Positions 8,837 to 17,210 of a stretch of DNA of 42,928 nt are shown here, in pieces. Numbering within the stretch: position 1 is the stretch's first letter; each line of letters begins with the position of its first letter. The position numbers and the translations under genes are program-made. Source of the stretch: Nesterenkonia sandarakina (GTDB taxonomy: Bacteria; Actinomycetota; Actinomycetes; Actinomycetales; Micrococcaceae); contig NZ_PVTY01000018.1 in NCBI RefSeq assembly GCF_003003175.1, positions 1 through 42,928 of the forward strand, read 5' to 3'. The notes beneath the pieces are model-generated. The model did no database searches, was not told where the DNA came from, and was given only the letters and a program-made list of their open reading frames with translations.

Positions 8837-8913
8837 CACATCGAGTGGGCGATTTGAGGGAGATTCTCGGCCTGAGAGGTCGGGACAGTCCCTTGAATCG
8901 CCCACTCGATGTG
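8837..8913. terminator. Long hairpin (25-bp stem) between convergent betA and phosphatase genes
   Basis: The arm 8837-8861 pairs with 8889-8913: 18 perfect Watson-Crick pairs starting CACATCGAGTGGGCGATT, then two G-T wobbles and five more pairs, around a 27-nt loop. It lies 35 bp past the betA stop and 33 bp past the end of the convergent phosphatase gene, so it can act as a bidirectional transcription terminator. No run of T follows either arm, and the stem is much longer than an ordinary terminator, so it may instead be a copy of a dispersed palindromic repeat. Confidence 0.65.
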
Positions 8914-8946
8914 TATCCGGGGCTGCTGTTCAGATGGAGCCGCTGC

Positions 8947-9708
8947 TCAGATGGCGGGAGTGCTCAGCTCCGGGTTCAACAGCTCAGGGGACAGGTTGAT
9001 CAGGCGCAGCCGCGCGTGAGCGGCGATCTGTGCATCGGTGAGCTCACGGATCGCGCGGGCCTCGGCGTCGTCGTCGTGCTCCTCGTCCAGCCCGGCGTTC
9101 GGCAGCGAGGAGGAGACCGAACCCGAGGTCAGCGGGATGTCGAGCACGGTGACCGCGGCCGGGGTCAACGGGATGAACTGGCGCCGATCCAGCAGTCCGA
9201 GCCCCTCGAAGAGCACCCGCAGCGCAGCGCCGTGGCAGACGACGACGGCGGTGCGCACCTCGAAGCTGAGGTCGGCTGAGGCGGTGGGAGCGATCTCCGC
9301 GGTCGAACGCACGATGTCACTGAAGGCGCGCGTCATCCGGGCCTGCAGATCCGGGTGCGCCTCTCCCCCGGCCGGGGTGTAGCTCCCGGCCCGCCAGCCC
9401 TCGAAGTTCTCCGGCTCGGCGTCACGGATCTCCGCCGCGAAGGCGCCCTCCCACTCACCCAGATTCTGCTCGCGCAGCTCGTCCCAGATCTTGGGCTGAA
9501 GGTCCAGGCCGAACTCGGCGAAGGTCTGCTGGGTCCGCACCAGGCTGGAGACATGAGCCTGCGCCGGGTTCTGCGCGCGGACGAAGGCACCGGTGGTCCG
9601 CGCCTGCAGCTTCCCGGACTCGGCGAGCGAGATGTCCGAATGTCCCTGGAGGCGGTGGGTCTTGTTCCACTCGGTCTCTCCATGGCGGACTAGCAGAATT
9701 CGGATCAT
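8947..9708 (-). CDS. Histidine phosphatase family protein (phosphoglycerate mutase-like)
   Basis: 253-residue member of the histidine phosphatase superfamily. The phosphohistidine motif is at the N-terminus (MIRILLVRHGETEWN, R8-H9-G10), followed by LQGHSDISLAESGKLQA, SSLVRTQQT and REQNLGEWEG. The second catalytic histidine lies in VVVCHGAALRVLFEGL. These residues support phosphotransfer through His9. About 60 C-terminal residues are Asp/Glu-rich (DEEHDDDAEARA) and not part of the catalytic fold. Substrate cannot be told; 2,3-bisphosphoglycerate-dependent mutase, broad phosphatase and cobalamin-pathway phosphatases share this signature. ATG 9708 follows an excellent AGAGGAG. It is divergent from rmuC. 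Confidence 0.88.
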   Translation of the reverse strand: MIRILLVRHGETEWNKTHRLQGHSDISLAESGKLQARTTGAFVRAQNPAQAHVSSLVRTQQTFAEFGLDLQPKIWDELREQNLGEWEGAFAAEIRDAEPENFEGWRAGSYTPAGGEAHPDLQARMTRAFSDIVRSTAEIAPTASADLSFEVRTAVVVCHGAALRVLFEGLGLLDRRQFIPLTPAAVTVLDIPLTSGSVSSSLPNAGLDEEHDDDAEARAIRELTDAQIAAHARLRLINLSPELLNPELSTPAI

Positions 9709-9847
9709 CGGGGCTCCTCTGGTTCGGGCGGGAAGCGCCTTGCCGGCGCGAGTTCTCTGCTGCAACCCTATGTCAGCGGGCTCGCCGGTGCGGATGTCGC
9801 CCCTGAGGTCAGCGTCCATGTCCCTGCCCGGTGGCATGCTGGGTGGC

Positions 9848-11065
9848 ATGACCACTCTGTACTTCTTCGCCGCCGTCCTGCTCGGTGTTGTCCTCGGCGT
9901 CCTGGGCTGCTGGCTGGTGCTCTATCTGCTGCGCCGCGGCACCGAGGACCCCGCCGCGCTGCGTGACCAGCTGCACCACGTACGGGCTGAGCTCGCTGAC
10001 GCCCAGGGCCAGCTCGCCGCCTCGCAGCAGGAGCTCAGCCTGGCGCAGGGACGGCTCTGGGAGCTGGAGCGCCGTCGGGAGGAGGACTCCGAGGCAGCCC
10101 GGGAGCGCGAGACGCTGGTGGAGATGCTGCACCCGGTGCGCCAGGGCGTCACCGAGATGCACCGCCGGGTCCAGGAGCTGGAGACCGAGCGGGCCGCGCA
10201 GCACTCCCGGCTCTCGCAGCAGCTGACCTCCGCCGCAGAGACCGACGCCCGGATCATCGAATCCACCCAGGCGCTGCTCGGGAGTCTGCACTCGACCTCG
10301 GCGCGCGGACACTGGGGCGAGGTGCAGCTGCGCCGGGTGGTGGAGTCTGCCGGCATGCTGCCCCATGTCGACTTCACCGAGCAGTACAGCGGTCGCGGCA
10401 CCGACGGGCAGCTGCTGATCCCGGACATGGTGGTGCACCTGCCGGGAGGCCGCCAGCTGGTCCTCGACGCGAAGGCGCCGCTGAACCCGACTGACCCGTC
10501 GGCCCAGGCCAAGGCGCTGCGCTCCCGGGTCGATGAGCTCGCGAAGAAGCGCTACTGGGAGGCGGTGGACCTCTCCCCGGATGTGGTCTTCTGCTTCGTC
10601 CCCGCCGAGTCGCTGCTCTCGGCGGCGATGGAAGCGGACCCGATGCTGCTGGATGACGCACTGTCCAAGGGCGTCACCCTGGTCTCTCCCGCCTCGCTGC
10701 TGGCCTCGCTGAAGGCGGTCTCTGCGGCCTGGCGGCAGGAGCGACTGGCGCAGAACATCCGCGAGGTCGTGGACCATTCCCGGGACCTCTACCGTCGGCT
10801 GGCCAAGATGAGCGAGCACCTCGCGCGCACCGGAGACCGGCTGCGGCAGGCGGTGACGGCGTACAACGGGTTGATCGGCAACATCGAACGTCAGGTGCTG
10901 CCCAAGGTGGAGGCGATGAGCCGGCTGGAGGTCGGTGAGCCCACGGCCACCTCCACCGAAGGGCTGCTGGAGGATCTCGGTGAGACGCTGAGCGTCACCA
11001 CGGTGAGCACCGAGGTCAATCCGCTCGGCCCCCGGCTGGAGGCCGAACGCAGTCAGGGGCAGTGA
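9848..11065 (+). CDS. rmuC: DNA recombination protein RmuC
   Basis: 405-residue RmuC-family protein, thought to limit DNA rearrangement at inverted repeats through a nuclease-like domain. One N-terminal transmembrane helix (residues 2-28, YFFAAVLLGVVLGVLGCWLV) is followed by a long Gln/Glu/Arg-rich coiled coil (about 35-140). The conserved RmuC core then reads STSARGHWGEVQLRRVVESA, DMVVHLPGGRQLVLDAKAP, DVVFCFVPAESLL, LVSPASLLASLKAVSAAWRQ and RLAKMSEHLARTGDRL. The D-A-K triad within LVLDAKAPL resembles a PD-(D/E)xK nuclease centre. ATG 9848 is chosen because it precedes the membrane anchor; the frame further upstream overlaps the phosphatase gene and lacks family sequence. Its stop codon lies inside a strong hairpin. 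Confidence 0.93.
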   Translation: MTTLYFFAAVLLGVVLGVLGCWLVLYLLRRGTEDPAALRDQLHHVRAELADAQGQLAASQQELSLAQGRLWELERRREEDSEAARERETLVEMLHPVRQGVTEMHRRVQELETERAAQHSRLSQQLTSAAETDARIIESTQALLGSLHSTSARGHWGEVQLRRVVESAGMLPHVDFTEQYSGRGTDGQLLIPDMVVHLPGGRQLVLDAKAPLNPTDPSAQAKALRSRVDELAKKRYWEAVDLSPDVVFCFVPAESLLSAAMEADPMLLDDALSKGVTLVSPASLLASLKAVSAAWRQERLAQNIREVVDHSRDLYRRLAKMSEHLARTGDRLRQAVTAYNGLIGNIERQVLPKVEAMSRLEVGEPTATSTEGLLEDLGETLSVTTVSTEVNPLGPRLEAERSQGQ

Positions 11066-11098
11066 TCCGCGCTGACGCTGCGGTTCACTGCCCCTGAC
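11052..11098. terminator. Terminator hairpin embedded in the rmuC stop region
   Basis: GTCAGGGGCAGTG (11052-11064) pairs perfectly with CACTGCCCCTGAC (11086-11098); after one mismatch four more pairs extend the stem inward. The left arm contains the last codons and part of the stop of rmuC. It serves the convergent pair rmuC (+) and the DASS transporter ending at 11140 (-). Confidence 0.75.
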
Positions 11099-11139
11099 GT
11101 TCCCGCCCGGGCGGGGCAGGCAGGTCGAGCTTCTCGGTG

Positions 11140-12801
11140 TTACAGGGTCAGGCCGAAGACCCAGACCAGGATGGTCATCGACACCGCGGTGATGCACACG
11201 ACGCCGGCCACGTTGAGCCAGATGCCGCCCTTGATCATCTGCCCGATGGTGACGTAGCCCGAGCCGTAGGCGATCGCGTTCGGCGGGGTGGCCACCGGCA
11301 GCATGAAGGCGCAGGTCGCAGCCAGCGCCACCGGTGCGGCGAGGATCAGCGGATCGATGCCGGTGCCCATCGCGACGCCGGAGGCCACCGGGAGGAAGGT
11401 GGCCGCCGTCGCGGTGTTCGAGGTCATCTCGGTGAGCAGCAGGATGCCGAGCGTGGCGACCAGCACCAGCACCCAGACCGGGATGCCAGCCAGTCCTTCG
11501 ACCTGCGTGCCGAGCCAGGTGGACAGACCCGAGGAGCTGAACTGCGCCGAGAGGGCCAGACCGCCGCCGAAGAGCAGCAGCACGCCCCAGGGCAGCTTCG
11601 CGGCGTATTCCCAGTCCAGCAGGCGCACGCCCTTGGCGGCACCGCCGGGCAGCAGGAAGAGCAGCAGGCCCACGACCATGGCGATGCCGGCATCGGAGAT
11701 GAACGGGTCCTCCATGCCGAGCAGGTTGGTGGAGACCAGCGGGATGAAGACCCAGGAGAGCGCGGCGAGCACGAAGATGATCAGCACCCGGGTCTCTGCG
11801 GAGGACATCGGGCCGAGCTTGCGCAGCTCGCCCCGGATCAGGTCGCCGCCGCCGGGGATGTCATCGATCTCGGGCTTGAACAGCACGCGGGTCAGCAGGA
11901 CCCAGGCGATGACCAGCATGATGATCGAGATCGGCACGCCGACGAGCATCCACTGGCCGAAGCCGATGGTCAGGTCATGGGTCTCCGCCATGTGACCCAC
12001 CAGCAGCGCATTCGGCGGGGTGCCGATGATGGTGCCCAGCGAGCCGATCGACGCGGCGTAGGCGATGCCGAGCATCAGGGCGGTGCCGAAGTTGGACTTC
12101 AGCGCCGAGTTGGTCTCGTTCTCGCCGGCCTCCGTGGCCGTCGCGGGGTCTTCACCCTTCATGATCTTGCTGACCAGCATCAGCACCGAGACGCCGATGG
12201 GGAGCATCATCACCGCGGTGGCGGTGTTGGAGACCCACATCGAGAGGAATCCGGTGGCGATCATGAAGCCGGCGATCAGGTTCACCGGCTTGGAGCCCAT
12301 GGCGCGCAGGGTCATCAGCGCGATCCGGCGGTGCAGGTTCCAGCGCTGCATCGCCAGGGCCAGCATGAAGCCGCCCATGAACAGGAAGATGATGTTGTTG
12401 CCGTAGCTGGCGCCCACGTCATCGACCGAGACTCCGCCCACGGCCTCTTCGGCGCTGCCGAAGTCCCCCGCGGGGACCAGCAGCGGGAAGATGATCAGCG
12501 GCAGCAGCGCGGTCGCCGGGATCGGGATCGCCTCGGTCATCCACCAGACGGCCATCAGCACGGCGGTGGCGGCGGTCAGCCGGGGCCAGACCTCCATGTC
12601 GCCGGGCATGACCAGGTAGACCAGGAGCGCGAGAACCACGCCGCCGACCAGGCCGATCATCCGGCGCATCAGCGCGGTCCGGTCCAGGCCCTCGGCGCGG
12701 GCGCCGACCGAGAGCTCTTCGCCTTCCGCCTCGGACTGTGTTCTAGGGTCGTACTTCTTCAGGTGGTCACCTGAAACACGGGAACGCGGAGGCGTCGTCA
12801 T
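11140..12801 (-). CDS. DASS/SLC13-family sodium:dicarboxylate (or sulfate) symporter
   Basis: 553-residue divalent-anion:Na+ symporter. A hydrophilic N-terminus of about 45 residues precedes the first helix. Family hallmarks are AVWWMTEAIPIPATALLPL, NNIIFLFMGGFMLALAMQRW, and two Ser-Asn-Thr sodium-site motifs: FLSMWVSNTATAVMMLPIG in the first half and TEMTSNTATAATFLPVASG in the second, each as in VcINDY. GTPPNALLVGH and ATPPNAIAYGSGYV mark the paired hairpin regions. Likely substrates are C4-dicarboxylates, citrate or sulfate; the sequence does not decide. ATG 12801 is preceded by AGGAG with 8-nt spacing. A second, divergent family member lies at 18884-20374. Confidence 0.9.
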   Translation of the reverse strand: MTTPPRSRVSGDHLKKYDPRTQSEAEGEELSVGARAEGLDRTALMRRMIGLVGGVVLALLVYLVMPGDMEVWPRLTAATAVLMAVWWMTEAIPIPATALLPLIIFPLLVPAGDFGSAEEAVGGVSVDDVGASYGNNIIFLFMGGFMLALAMQRWNLHRRIALMTLRAMGSKPVNLIAGFMIATGFLSMWVSNTATAVMMLPIGVSVLMLVSKIMKGEDPATATEAGENETNSALKSNFGTALMLGIAYAASIGSLGTIIGTPPNALLVGHMAETHDLTIGFGQWMLVGVPISIIMLVIAWVLLTRVLFKPEIDDIPGGGDLIRGELRKLGPMSSAETRVLIIFVLAALSWVFIPLVSTNLLGMEDPFISDAGIAMVVGLLLFLLPGGAAKGVRLLDWEYAAKLPWGVLLLFGGGLALSAQFSSSGLSTWLGTQVEGLAGIPVWVLVLVATLGILLLTEMTSNTATAATFLPVASGVAMGTGIDPLILAAPVALAATCAFMLPVATPPNAIAYGSGYVTIGQMIKGGIWLNVAGVVCITAVSMTILVWVFGLTL

Positions 12802-12950
12802 TGCCGGTACTCCTGCTGGTTCGGTATTGGGTGGTGCGCCATCTCGTGATAGGGCTCACAGAGTCTACGGGGCCCCTGCAGAAGTTGCCACTTTGAACCG
12901 AGACGGCGACGTCCCCGCTGGGCAGGTCCGTCGGGTGATGCGGCTGCTTC

Positions 12951-12997
12951 GGCCCGGCCTGGTCAGCTCGACCGGGCCTGCTCTGGTCGGCCCGGTC
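12951..12997. terminator. Overlapping alternative hairpins downstream of the MFS gene
   Basis: Two stems share a segment: GGCCCGG (12951-12957) with CCGGGCC (12972-12978), and GACCGGGCC (12970-12978) with GGCCCGGTC (12989-12997). Only one can form at a time. They are followed by CTGGT tandem repeats (12996-13011). Reading leftward from the MFS gene stop at 13020 they would act as a terminator before the DASS transporter promoter. The remainder of the 218-bp gap (12802-13019) shows the DASS gene ribosome site and no gene. Confidence 0.5.
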
Positions 12998-13019
12998 TGG
13001 TCTGGTCTGGTCGGGGCGG

Positions 13020-14207
13020 TCAATCCTTGGGCAGCACGACGGCGGCCAGCACCGTCGCGAGTCCTGCGAGCCCGAGCACCATCAGCACCGTCCCCGACCA
13101 GCCAGCCACGTGCAGCGCGGTCCCGCCCAGATAGCCGAAGATCGAGGAGCCGCCGTAGTATCCCAGGTTGTACAGCGACGCTGACTGAGCACGGCCGGCG
13201 GTCGCGGCCGCGCCGACCCAGCCCGAGGCCACCGCGTGGGCGGCGAAGAACCCCGCGGTGAGCACCACGGTGCCCACGATGATCACGGCAAGATGCGGCA
13301 CCAAGGTCAGTCCGACGCCGAGGATCATGATCAGGTTTCCAGCGAGCAGCACCGGCTTTCGCGAGTAGCGTGCCGCCAGGCGTCCGGCGCGCGGCGAGGA
13401 CCAGGTCCCGGCGAGATAGGCGAGGAAGACGAAGGATGCGATCCAGAGCGGGATCGAATACGGCGGCGCGGAGAGGTGGAAGCCCAGGAAGTTGTACATG
13501 GCCACGAAGCCGCCCATGGTGAGGAATCCCTGCAGGTAGAGGGTCCAGAGCGTGGGCGAGCGCAGGTTCCCGGTCAGCGCCGGCACGATCTCGCGCACCC
13601 GGACGCGCCGCGGGGTGAAGTTCTGCGCGGTCGGCGCCAGGCGCAGGAACACCAGGACGCAGGCCACCGCGATGAGCGTCACGGTGAGCATGCCGATCTT
13701 CCAGCCCAGCTGCTCCCCCACCGGGGCGGCCACGATGCGCCCGGTCAGTCCGCCCAGCGAGGTGCCGGAGATGTAGGTGCCCGCCGCAGCCACTGCGATC
13801 TTCGGGCTGACCTCCTCGTTGAGGTAGGCCACGGCCAGGGCCGGGACCCCCCCGAGCATGAATCCCTCGATGAAGCGCATCAGCAGGGCGAGCTCGAAGC
13901 CCTGGCTGACGAACAGGGCGGGCATGAGCACCGCCAGGATCCCGAAGAGGCAGGCGAGGCTGATCGCCCAGATCATGGCCTTCTTCCGACCGTGGGCGTC
14001 GCCGATATAGGACCAGGGGATGACGCCGAGCGCGAGTCCGAGGGTGGCGGTGGAGATCATCAGCGCGGCCCGGTCCGCGGAGACGTCCTGCTCGGCGGCG
14101 ATCAGCGGCAGCAGGCCCTGCGGCGAATAGAGCTGGGCGAAGGTCGCCACCCCGATGAAGAACAGCGCGATCAGCAGGCGGCGGCTGTGCGCGCTCTGCG
14201 CGGTCAC
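13020..14207 (-). CDS. Major facilitator superfamily transporter
   Basis: 395-residue, 12-helix MFS permease. The first helix begins LLIALFFIGVATFAQLYSPQ, and motif A between helices 2 and 3 is present as SYIGDAHGRKKAM. LLMRFIEGFMLGGVPALAVAYLNEE and GTYISGTSLGGLTGR follow, which resemble the YnfM/YgaY-type drug and small-molecule efflux subgroup. The C-terminal half repeats the fold and ends in VLPKD. Substrate unknown. The GTG at 14207 is used: GTGA overlaps the stop of the upstream TauE gene, indicating translational coupling. The frame can be extended upstream to 14762, but that part is a shadow of the TauE gene and has no membrane segments. Confidence 0.88.
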   Translation of the reverse strand: MTAQSAHSRRLLIALFFIGVATFAQLYSPQGLLPLIAAEQDVSADRAALMISTATLGLALGVIPWSYIGDAHGRKKAMIWAISLACLFGILAVLMPALFVSQGFELALLMRFIEGFMLGGVPALAVAYLNEEVSPKIAVAAAGTYISGTSLGGLTGRIVAAPVGEQLGWKIGMLTVTLIAVACVLVFLRLAPTAQNFTPRRVRVREIVPALTGNLRSPTLWTLYLQGFLTMGGFVAMYNFLGFHLSAPPYSIPLWIASFVFLAYLAGTWSSPRAGRLAARYSRKPVLLAGNLIMILGVGLTLVPHLAVIIVGTVVLTAGFFAAHAVASGWVGAAATAGRAQSASLYNLGYYGGSSIFGYLGGTALHVAGWSGTVLMVLGLAGLATVLAAVVLPKD

Positions 14208-14968
14208 GCCAGCACGTCCAGGGTGCCGCGGACGATCGCGCCGGCTCCGCCGAGTCCGGCCAGCGTCATGGCCACGGTCCTGGCAGTGGGGATGGACACG
14301 CGTTTCGCGAGCTGGGTGCCGAGCAGGATCCCGACGATGACGGTCAGCACGATCACCGGGAAGAGCCAGCCCAGCGGCGGACCCGCCTGTCCGTTGACCT
14401 CGACCGAGCCCATCAGCAGCTTGGTGATCACCGAGACCGCACCCATGGTCATGAAGATCGGCTGCAGGGTCGCGGCAAAGCTGCGATGCTCCCAGCGCGA
14501 GATCCGGGAGTAGATGACCAGGACCGGTCCTGCGACTCCGGAGGTGGTGTTGAAGAACCCACCCAGCAGTCCGGCGAAGAGTCCTGCCCCGCGGCCGGGA
14601 AGATGCGGCAGCGTCGGCAGCGCGAAGGTCACCAGCAGCGCGAAGACCACGATGCCGCCGACGATGATCGAGAGCCAACCGGCGCTGAGCTGCCCGACCA
14701 CCCAGGCTCCGGGGATCGCGCCCACCACCGAGGCAGGCATGATCAGCCAGAAGCGTCGCCAATTGATATGTGCCCAGACCGCGATCATGATCAGGCCGCC
14801 GGAGACGAACGTGGTCATATTGGTGATCAGCACGCCGAAGGCCGGACCGAGCAGGATCGAGAGCACCGGGGCGACCACCAGGCCGACGCCGGTCCCGGAG
14901 ACCCGTTGGAGGATGGTGCCGATCAACACCGCGGCCGCGATCACCGCAGTCATGCCCAGCACCGTCAT
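14204..14968 (-). CDS. TauE/SafE-family sulfite/sulfonate exporter-like permease
   Basis: 254-residue membrane protein of the TauE/SafE (DUF81) family with about eight helices in two repeats. Recognisable blocks are QRVSGTGVGLVVAPVLSILL near the N-terminus, VVGAIPGAWVVGQLSAGWL, and GLFAGLLGGFFNTTSGVAGP in the second repeat, the usual glycine-rich reentrant region. Members export sulfite, sulfoacetate or other organosulfur anions; the substrate here is not known. It is the first gene of a two-gene unit with the MFS permease (4-nt GTGA overlap). ATG 14968 is preceded by TACGAT six nt upstream, so the gene may be leaderless. Confidence 0.88.
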   Translation of the reverse strand: MTVLGMTAVIAAAVLIGTILQRVSGTGVGLVVAPVLSILLGPAFGVLITNMTTFVSGGLIMIAVWAHINWRRFWLIMPASVVGAIPGAWVVGQLSAGWLSIIVGGIVVFALLVTFALPTLPHLPGRGAGLFAGLLGGFFNTTSGVAGPVLVIYSRISRWEHRSFAATLQPIFMTMGAVSVITKLLMGSVEVNGQAGPPLGWLFPVIVLTVIVGILLGTQLAKRVSIPTARTVAMTLAGLGGAGAIVRGTLDVLA

Positions 14969-14974
14969 GAACTC

Positions 14975-14980
14975 ATCGTA
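14975..14980 (-). promoter_or_regulatory. Putative -10 of the TauE-MFS operon
   Basis: TACGAT (minus strand) matches TANNNT and ends 6 nt before the ATG at 14968, the spacing expected for a leaderless transcript. No clear -35. Confidence 0.4.
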
Positions 14981-15032
14981 TGTCAGCCCAGGTCATGCCG
15001 ACGTCACGCCACCCTCGCGCACAGATGTCGGG

Positions 15033-15052
15033 CCCTGGACTCTGGACCAGGG
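15033..15052 (-). terminator. Hairpin just after ispH
   Basis: CCCTGG (15033-15038) and CCAGGG (15047-15052) form a 6-bp GC stem with an 8-nt loop, starting 2 nt beyond the ispH stop at 15055. It is a plausible intrinsic terminator though no T-run is present. Confidence 0.45.
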
Positions 15053-15054
15053 GC

Positions 15055-16179
15055 TCAGGAGGTCGAGCAGGGGCTGGACTTGCGGCCGCCGCGGCCGACG
15101 TCGTCGTGTCCTGCCTGGGTGAGCGCCTTGCGGATCTCCTTGGGCAGCGAGAACACGATGTCCTCCTGCGCGGTGACGACTTCCTCGACCTGACCGTAGC
15201 CGTACTCGGCGAGCAGCCGCAGGACGTCATCGACCAGGACCTCGGGCACGGAGGCGCCGGAGGTGACCCCGATGGTGGCCGCGTCCTGGAACCAGGCCTC
15301 GTCGACCTGGTTGGCGTAGTCCACGCGCTCGGCGCGGGCCGCACCGTACTCCTTGGCGACCTCTTTGAGCCGAACGGAGTTCGAGGAGTTCTCGGAGCCG
15401 ACCACGATCACCAGATCAGACTGGGGGGCGACCTTCTTGATCGCGGCCTGCCGGTTGGAGGTGGCGTAGCAGATGTCGTCCGAGGGCGGATCCTGCAGCT
15501 TGGGGAAGCGCTCACGCAGCTTCTGAACGGTCTCCATGGTCTCGTCCACCGAAAGGGTGGTCTGCGAGAGCCAGATCAGCTGATCCGGGTTGCGCACCTC
15601 GAGATCGTCGACCTCCCAGGGTCCGTTGACGATCGTGGTGTTCTGCGGAGCCTCGCCGTAGGTGCCCTCGACCTCTTCGTGGCCTTCGTGGCCGATCAGC
15701 AGGATCTCGTAGTCGTCCCGCGCGAAGCGCACGGCTTCGCGGTGGACCTTGGTGACCAGCGGGCAGGTCGCGTCGATGGTCTGCAGGTTCCGGCTCTCTG
15801 CCAGATCCTTGACGGCCGGAGAGACCCCGTGGGCGGAGAAGACGAGCATGGCACCCTCGGGCACCTCATCGGCCTCTTCCACGAAGATCACGCCCTTCTC
15901 CTGCAGCGTCTCGACCACGTGGCGGTTGTGCACGATCTCCTTGCGGACGTAGATCGGCGCTCCGTAGGTCTCCAGGGCCTTCTCCACGGCGATCACGGCC
16001 CGGTCCACCCCGGCACAGTAGCCGCGGGGTGCCGCGAGCAGCACCTTGCGCGGACCGGTGAAGGTGGACTCGGCGGCCACTTCCTCGGGGCTGCGGCGCC
16101 GGCGGGGCACCATCGGCATGGGGACAGCGATGTGCTGTCGCCGGGCCGGAGCGTCGGGGGCGGTGGCAGTGGAAGTCAT
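15055..16179 (-). CDS. ispH: 4-hydroxy-3-methylbut-2-enyl diphosphate reductase (IspH/LytB)
   Basis: 374-residue [4Fe-4S] enzyme catalysing the last step of the MEP isoprenoid pathway, HMBPP to IPP plus DMAPP. The three cluster-binding cysteines are present: [18 protein letters not shown] (Cys55), [17 protein letters not shown] and [13 protein letters not shown]. Substrate-contact blocks [35 protein letters not shown] and [13 protein letters not shown] are intact, as is [11 protein letters not shown]. About 40 N-terminal residues precede the conserved fold, a short extension common in actinobacteria. ATG 16179 lies 7 nt after TAGACT, a leaderless arrangement. It is 62 bp downstream of the membrane-protein gene, on the same strand. 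Isoprenoid supply would serve menaquinone, cell wall carriers and any carotenoids. Confidence 0.97.
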   Translation of the reverse strand: MTSTATAPDAPARRQHIAVPMPMVPRRRRSPEEVAAESTFTGPRKVLLAAPRGYCAGVDRAVIAVEKALETYGAPIYVRKEIVHNRHVVETLQEKGVIFVEEADEVPEGAMLVFSAHGVSPAVKDLAESRNLQTIDATCPLVTKVHREAVRFARDDYEILLIGHEGHEEVEGTYGEAPQNTTIVNGPWEVDDLEVRNPDQLIWLSQTTLSVDETMETVQKLRERFPKLQDPPSDDICYATSNRQAAIKKVAPQSDLVIVVGSENSSNSVRLKEVAKEYGAARAERVDYANQVDEAWFQDAATIGVTSGASVPEVLVDDVLRLLAEYGYGQVEEVVTAQEDIVFSLPKEIRKALTQAGHDDVGRGGRKSSPCSTS

Positions 16180-16186
16180 GCGCCTG

Positions 16187-16192
16187 AGTCTA
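16187..16192 (-). promoter_or_regulatory. Putative -10 of ispH (leaderless)
   Basis: TAGACT on the minus strand ends 7 nt before the ispH ATG, fitting TANNNT-N7-ATG. This suggests ispH has its own promoter in the 62-bp gap and is not only read from the upstream membrane-protein gene. Confidence 0.45.
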
Positions 16193-16241
16193 CCGGCGGG
16201 CGCCTGGGGCCGTCACACCGTGTCCCCGGTTGACGCTGGGT

Positions 16242-17174
16242 TCACCGGTCGAGATCGCGGCGCCGGCTCCCCCGTCGGCTGCTTCGGGCTGCCACGCTGC
16301 CCAGCAGCCCCACGACGACGGCGGCGCCCGCCGCTGCGGTGAAGATCCACCAGGCCGGCTGGGCCCATTCGGTGAACCGGGACTGGACATGGTTCGCGAG
16401 GGCCGCGTTGGCCTCACCGGCCACCGCGCCGAACTCTGGAGCGGAGATCGCGAAGACTCCCAGTAGCCCCAGACCCACCGCGAGCAGGCCGCCGAGGGTC
16501 AGCGCCACCCACCGGCTCCGACCCGGGCCCAGGAGCAGTCCCAGTGCGGCCAGCACTCCGGCGGAGACGGCGAGCACCAGCCAGTGTCTGCTGACCTCCG
16601 CCAGCAGCGCCCAGGTATAGGGGTCTGCGCCCTCGCCGAGGGTGGCTTCGATGTCCACCACCAGCTCAGGGGCGAGGAACTCGAAGCTGGAGGTGTCCAC
16701 GAAGGGCAGCCAGCCCAGGGCGGAGTCCAGACCCTCACGCAGCGGCTCGGTCATCGCCTCCGACATGGGGCTCAGGTCCACCGGGAGGTCCAGGTCGCTG
16801 GCGTCACCGGTGGTCCCCTGCTCGAACAGGGTCTCGAGCTGCGCGGTGTAGTCGGCCCGGGTTCCCTGCAGGGTCTCGTCCCAGGCTGCGTCCACTCCCT
16901 CGTTCTCCAGCATCGAGGCGACGATGGAGTCGACCGTGGAGTCTGCCGCGTCGCCGAGCAGGTTCGTGAGGCCTCCGGGAAGCTCAGACTCCAGCTCGGT
17001 CATCAACGTCTCGGTCACAAGCTCGCTGAACCCCTCCTGCTGAGGAAGGTCGCCGGCGATCTGCGCGATGGGCTCCTGCTCCCGCAGCAGCTGGTTGATC
17101 TGGAACCCTGCCAGCGCCGTCGCGGCGAGCACGGCGGCGAGCAGCAGCGAGATCACGCTGAGCACCTGGCGCAT
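16242..17174 (-). CDS. Membrane protein of unknown function, four predicted transmembrane helices
   Basis: 310 residues, not recognised beyond its topology. An N-terminal signal anchor (VLSVISLLLAAVLAATALAG) is followed by an acidic, Leu/Glu-rich external domain of about 150 residues (ELVTETLMTELESELPGG, DAADSTVDSIVASML). Three further helices follow: HWLVLAVSAGVLAALGLLLG, VALTLGGLLAVGLGLLGVFA and PAWWIFTAAAGAAVVVGLLG, then a basic tail RSSRRGSRRRDLDR. This layout (anchor, extracytoplasmic domain, helical bundle, basic end) recurs in actinobacterial hypothetical proteins beside xseA. ATG 17174 has AAGGAG at a spacing of 8 nt; a longer frame to 17285 runs into the xseA start and lacks a ribosome site. 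Divergent from xseA, 95 bp apart. Confidence 0.75.
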   Translation of the reverse strand: MRQVLSVISLLLAAVLAATALAGFQINQLLREQEPIAQIAGDLPQQEGFSELVTETLMTELESELPGGLTNLLGDAADSTVDSIVASMLENEGVDAAWDETLQGTRADYTAQLETLFEQGTTGDASDLDLPVDLSPMSEAMTEPLREGLDSALGWLPFVDTSSFEFLAPELVVDIEATLGEGADPYTWALLAEVSRHWLVLAVSAGVLAALGLLLGPGRSRWVALTLGGLLAVGLGLLGVFAISAPEFGAVAGEANAALANHVQSRFTEWAQPAWWIFTAAAGAAVVVGLLGSVAARSSRRGSRRRDLDR

Positions 17175-17210
17175 GTGGATAACTCCTTCAACCAGGTCAA
17201 GGGGGTGGCA

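Noticed and set aside
11137-12774. Plus-strand frame of 545 codons opposite the DASS transporter
   Set aside because: Asp/His/Gln-rich antisense of membrane-helix codons; the minus-strand product is a clear transporter.
14208-14762. N-terminal extension of the MFS frame
   Set aside because: Arg/Ala-rich with no helices and fully inside the TauE gene; the GTGA overlap gives a better start.
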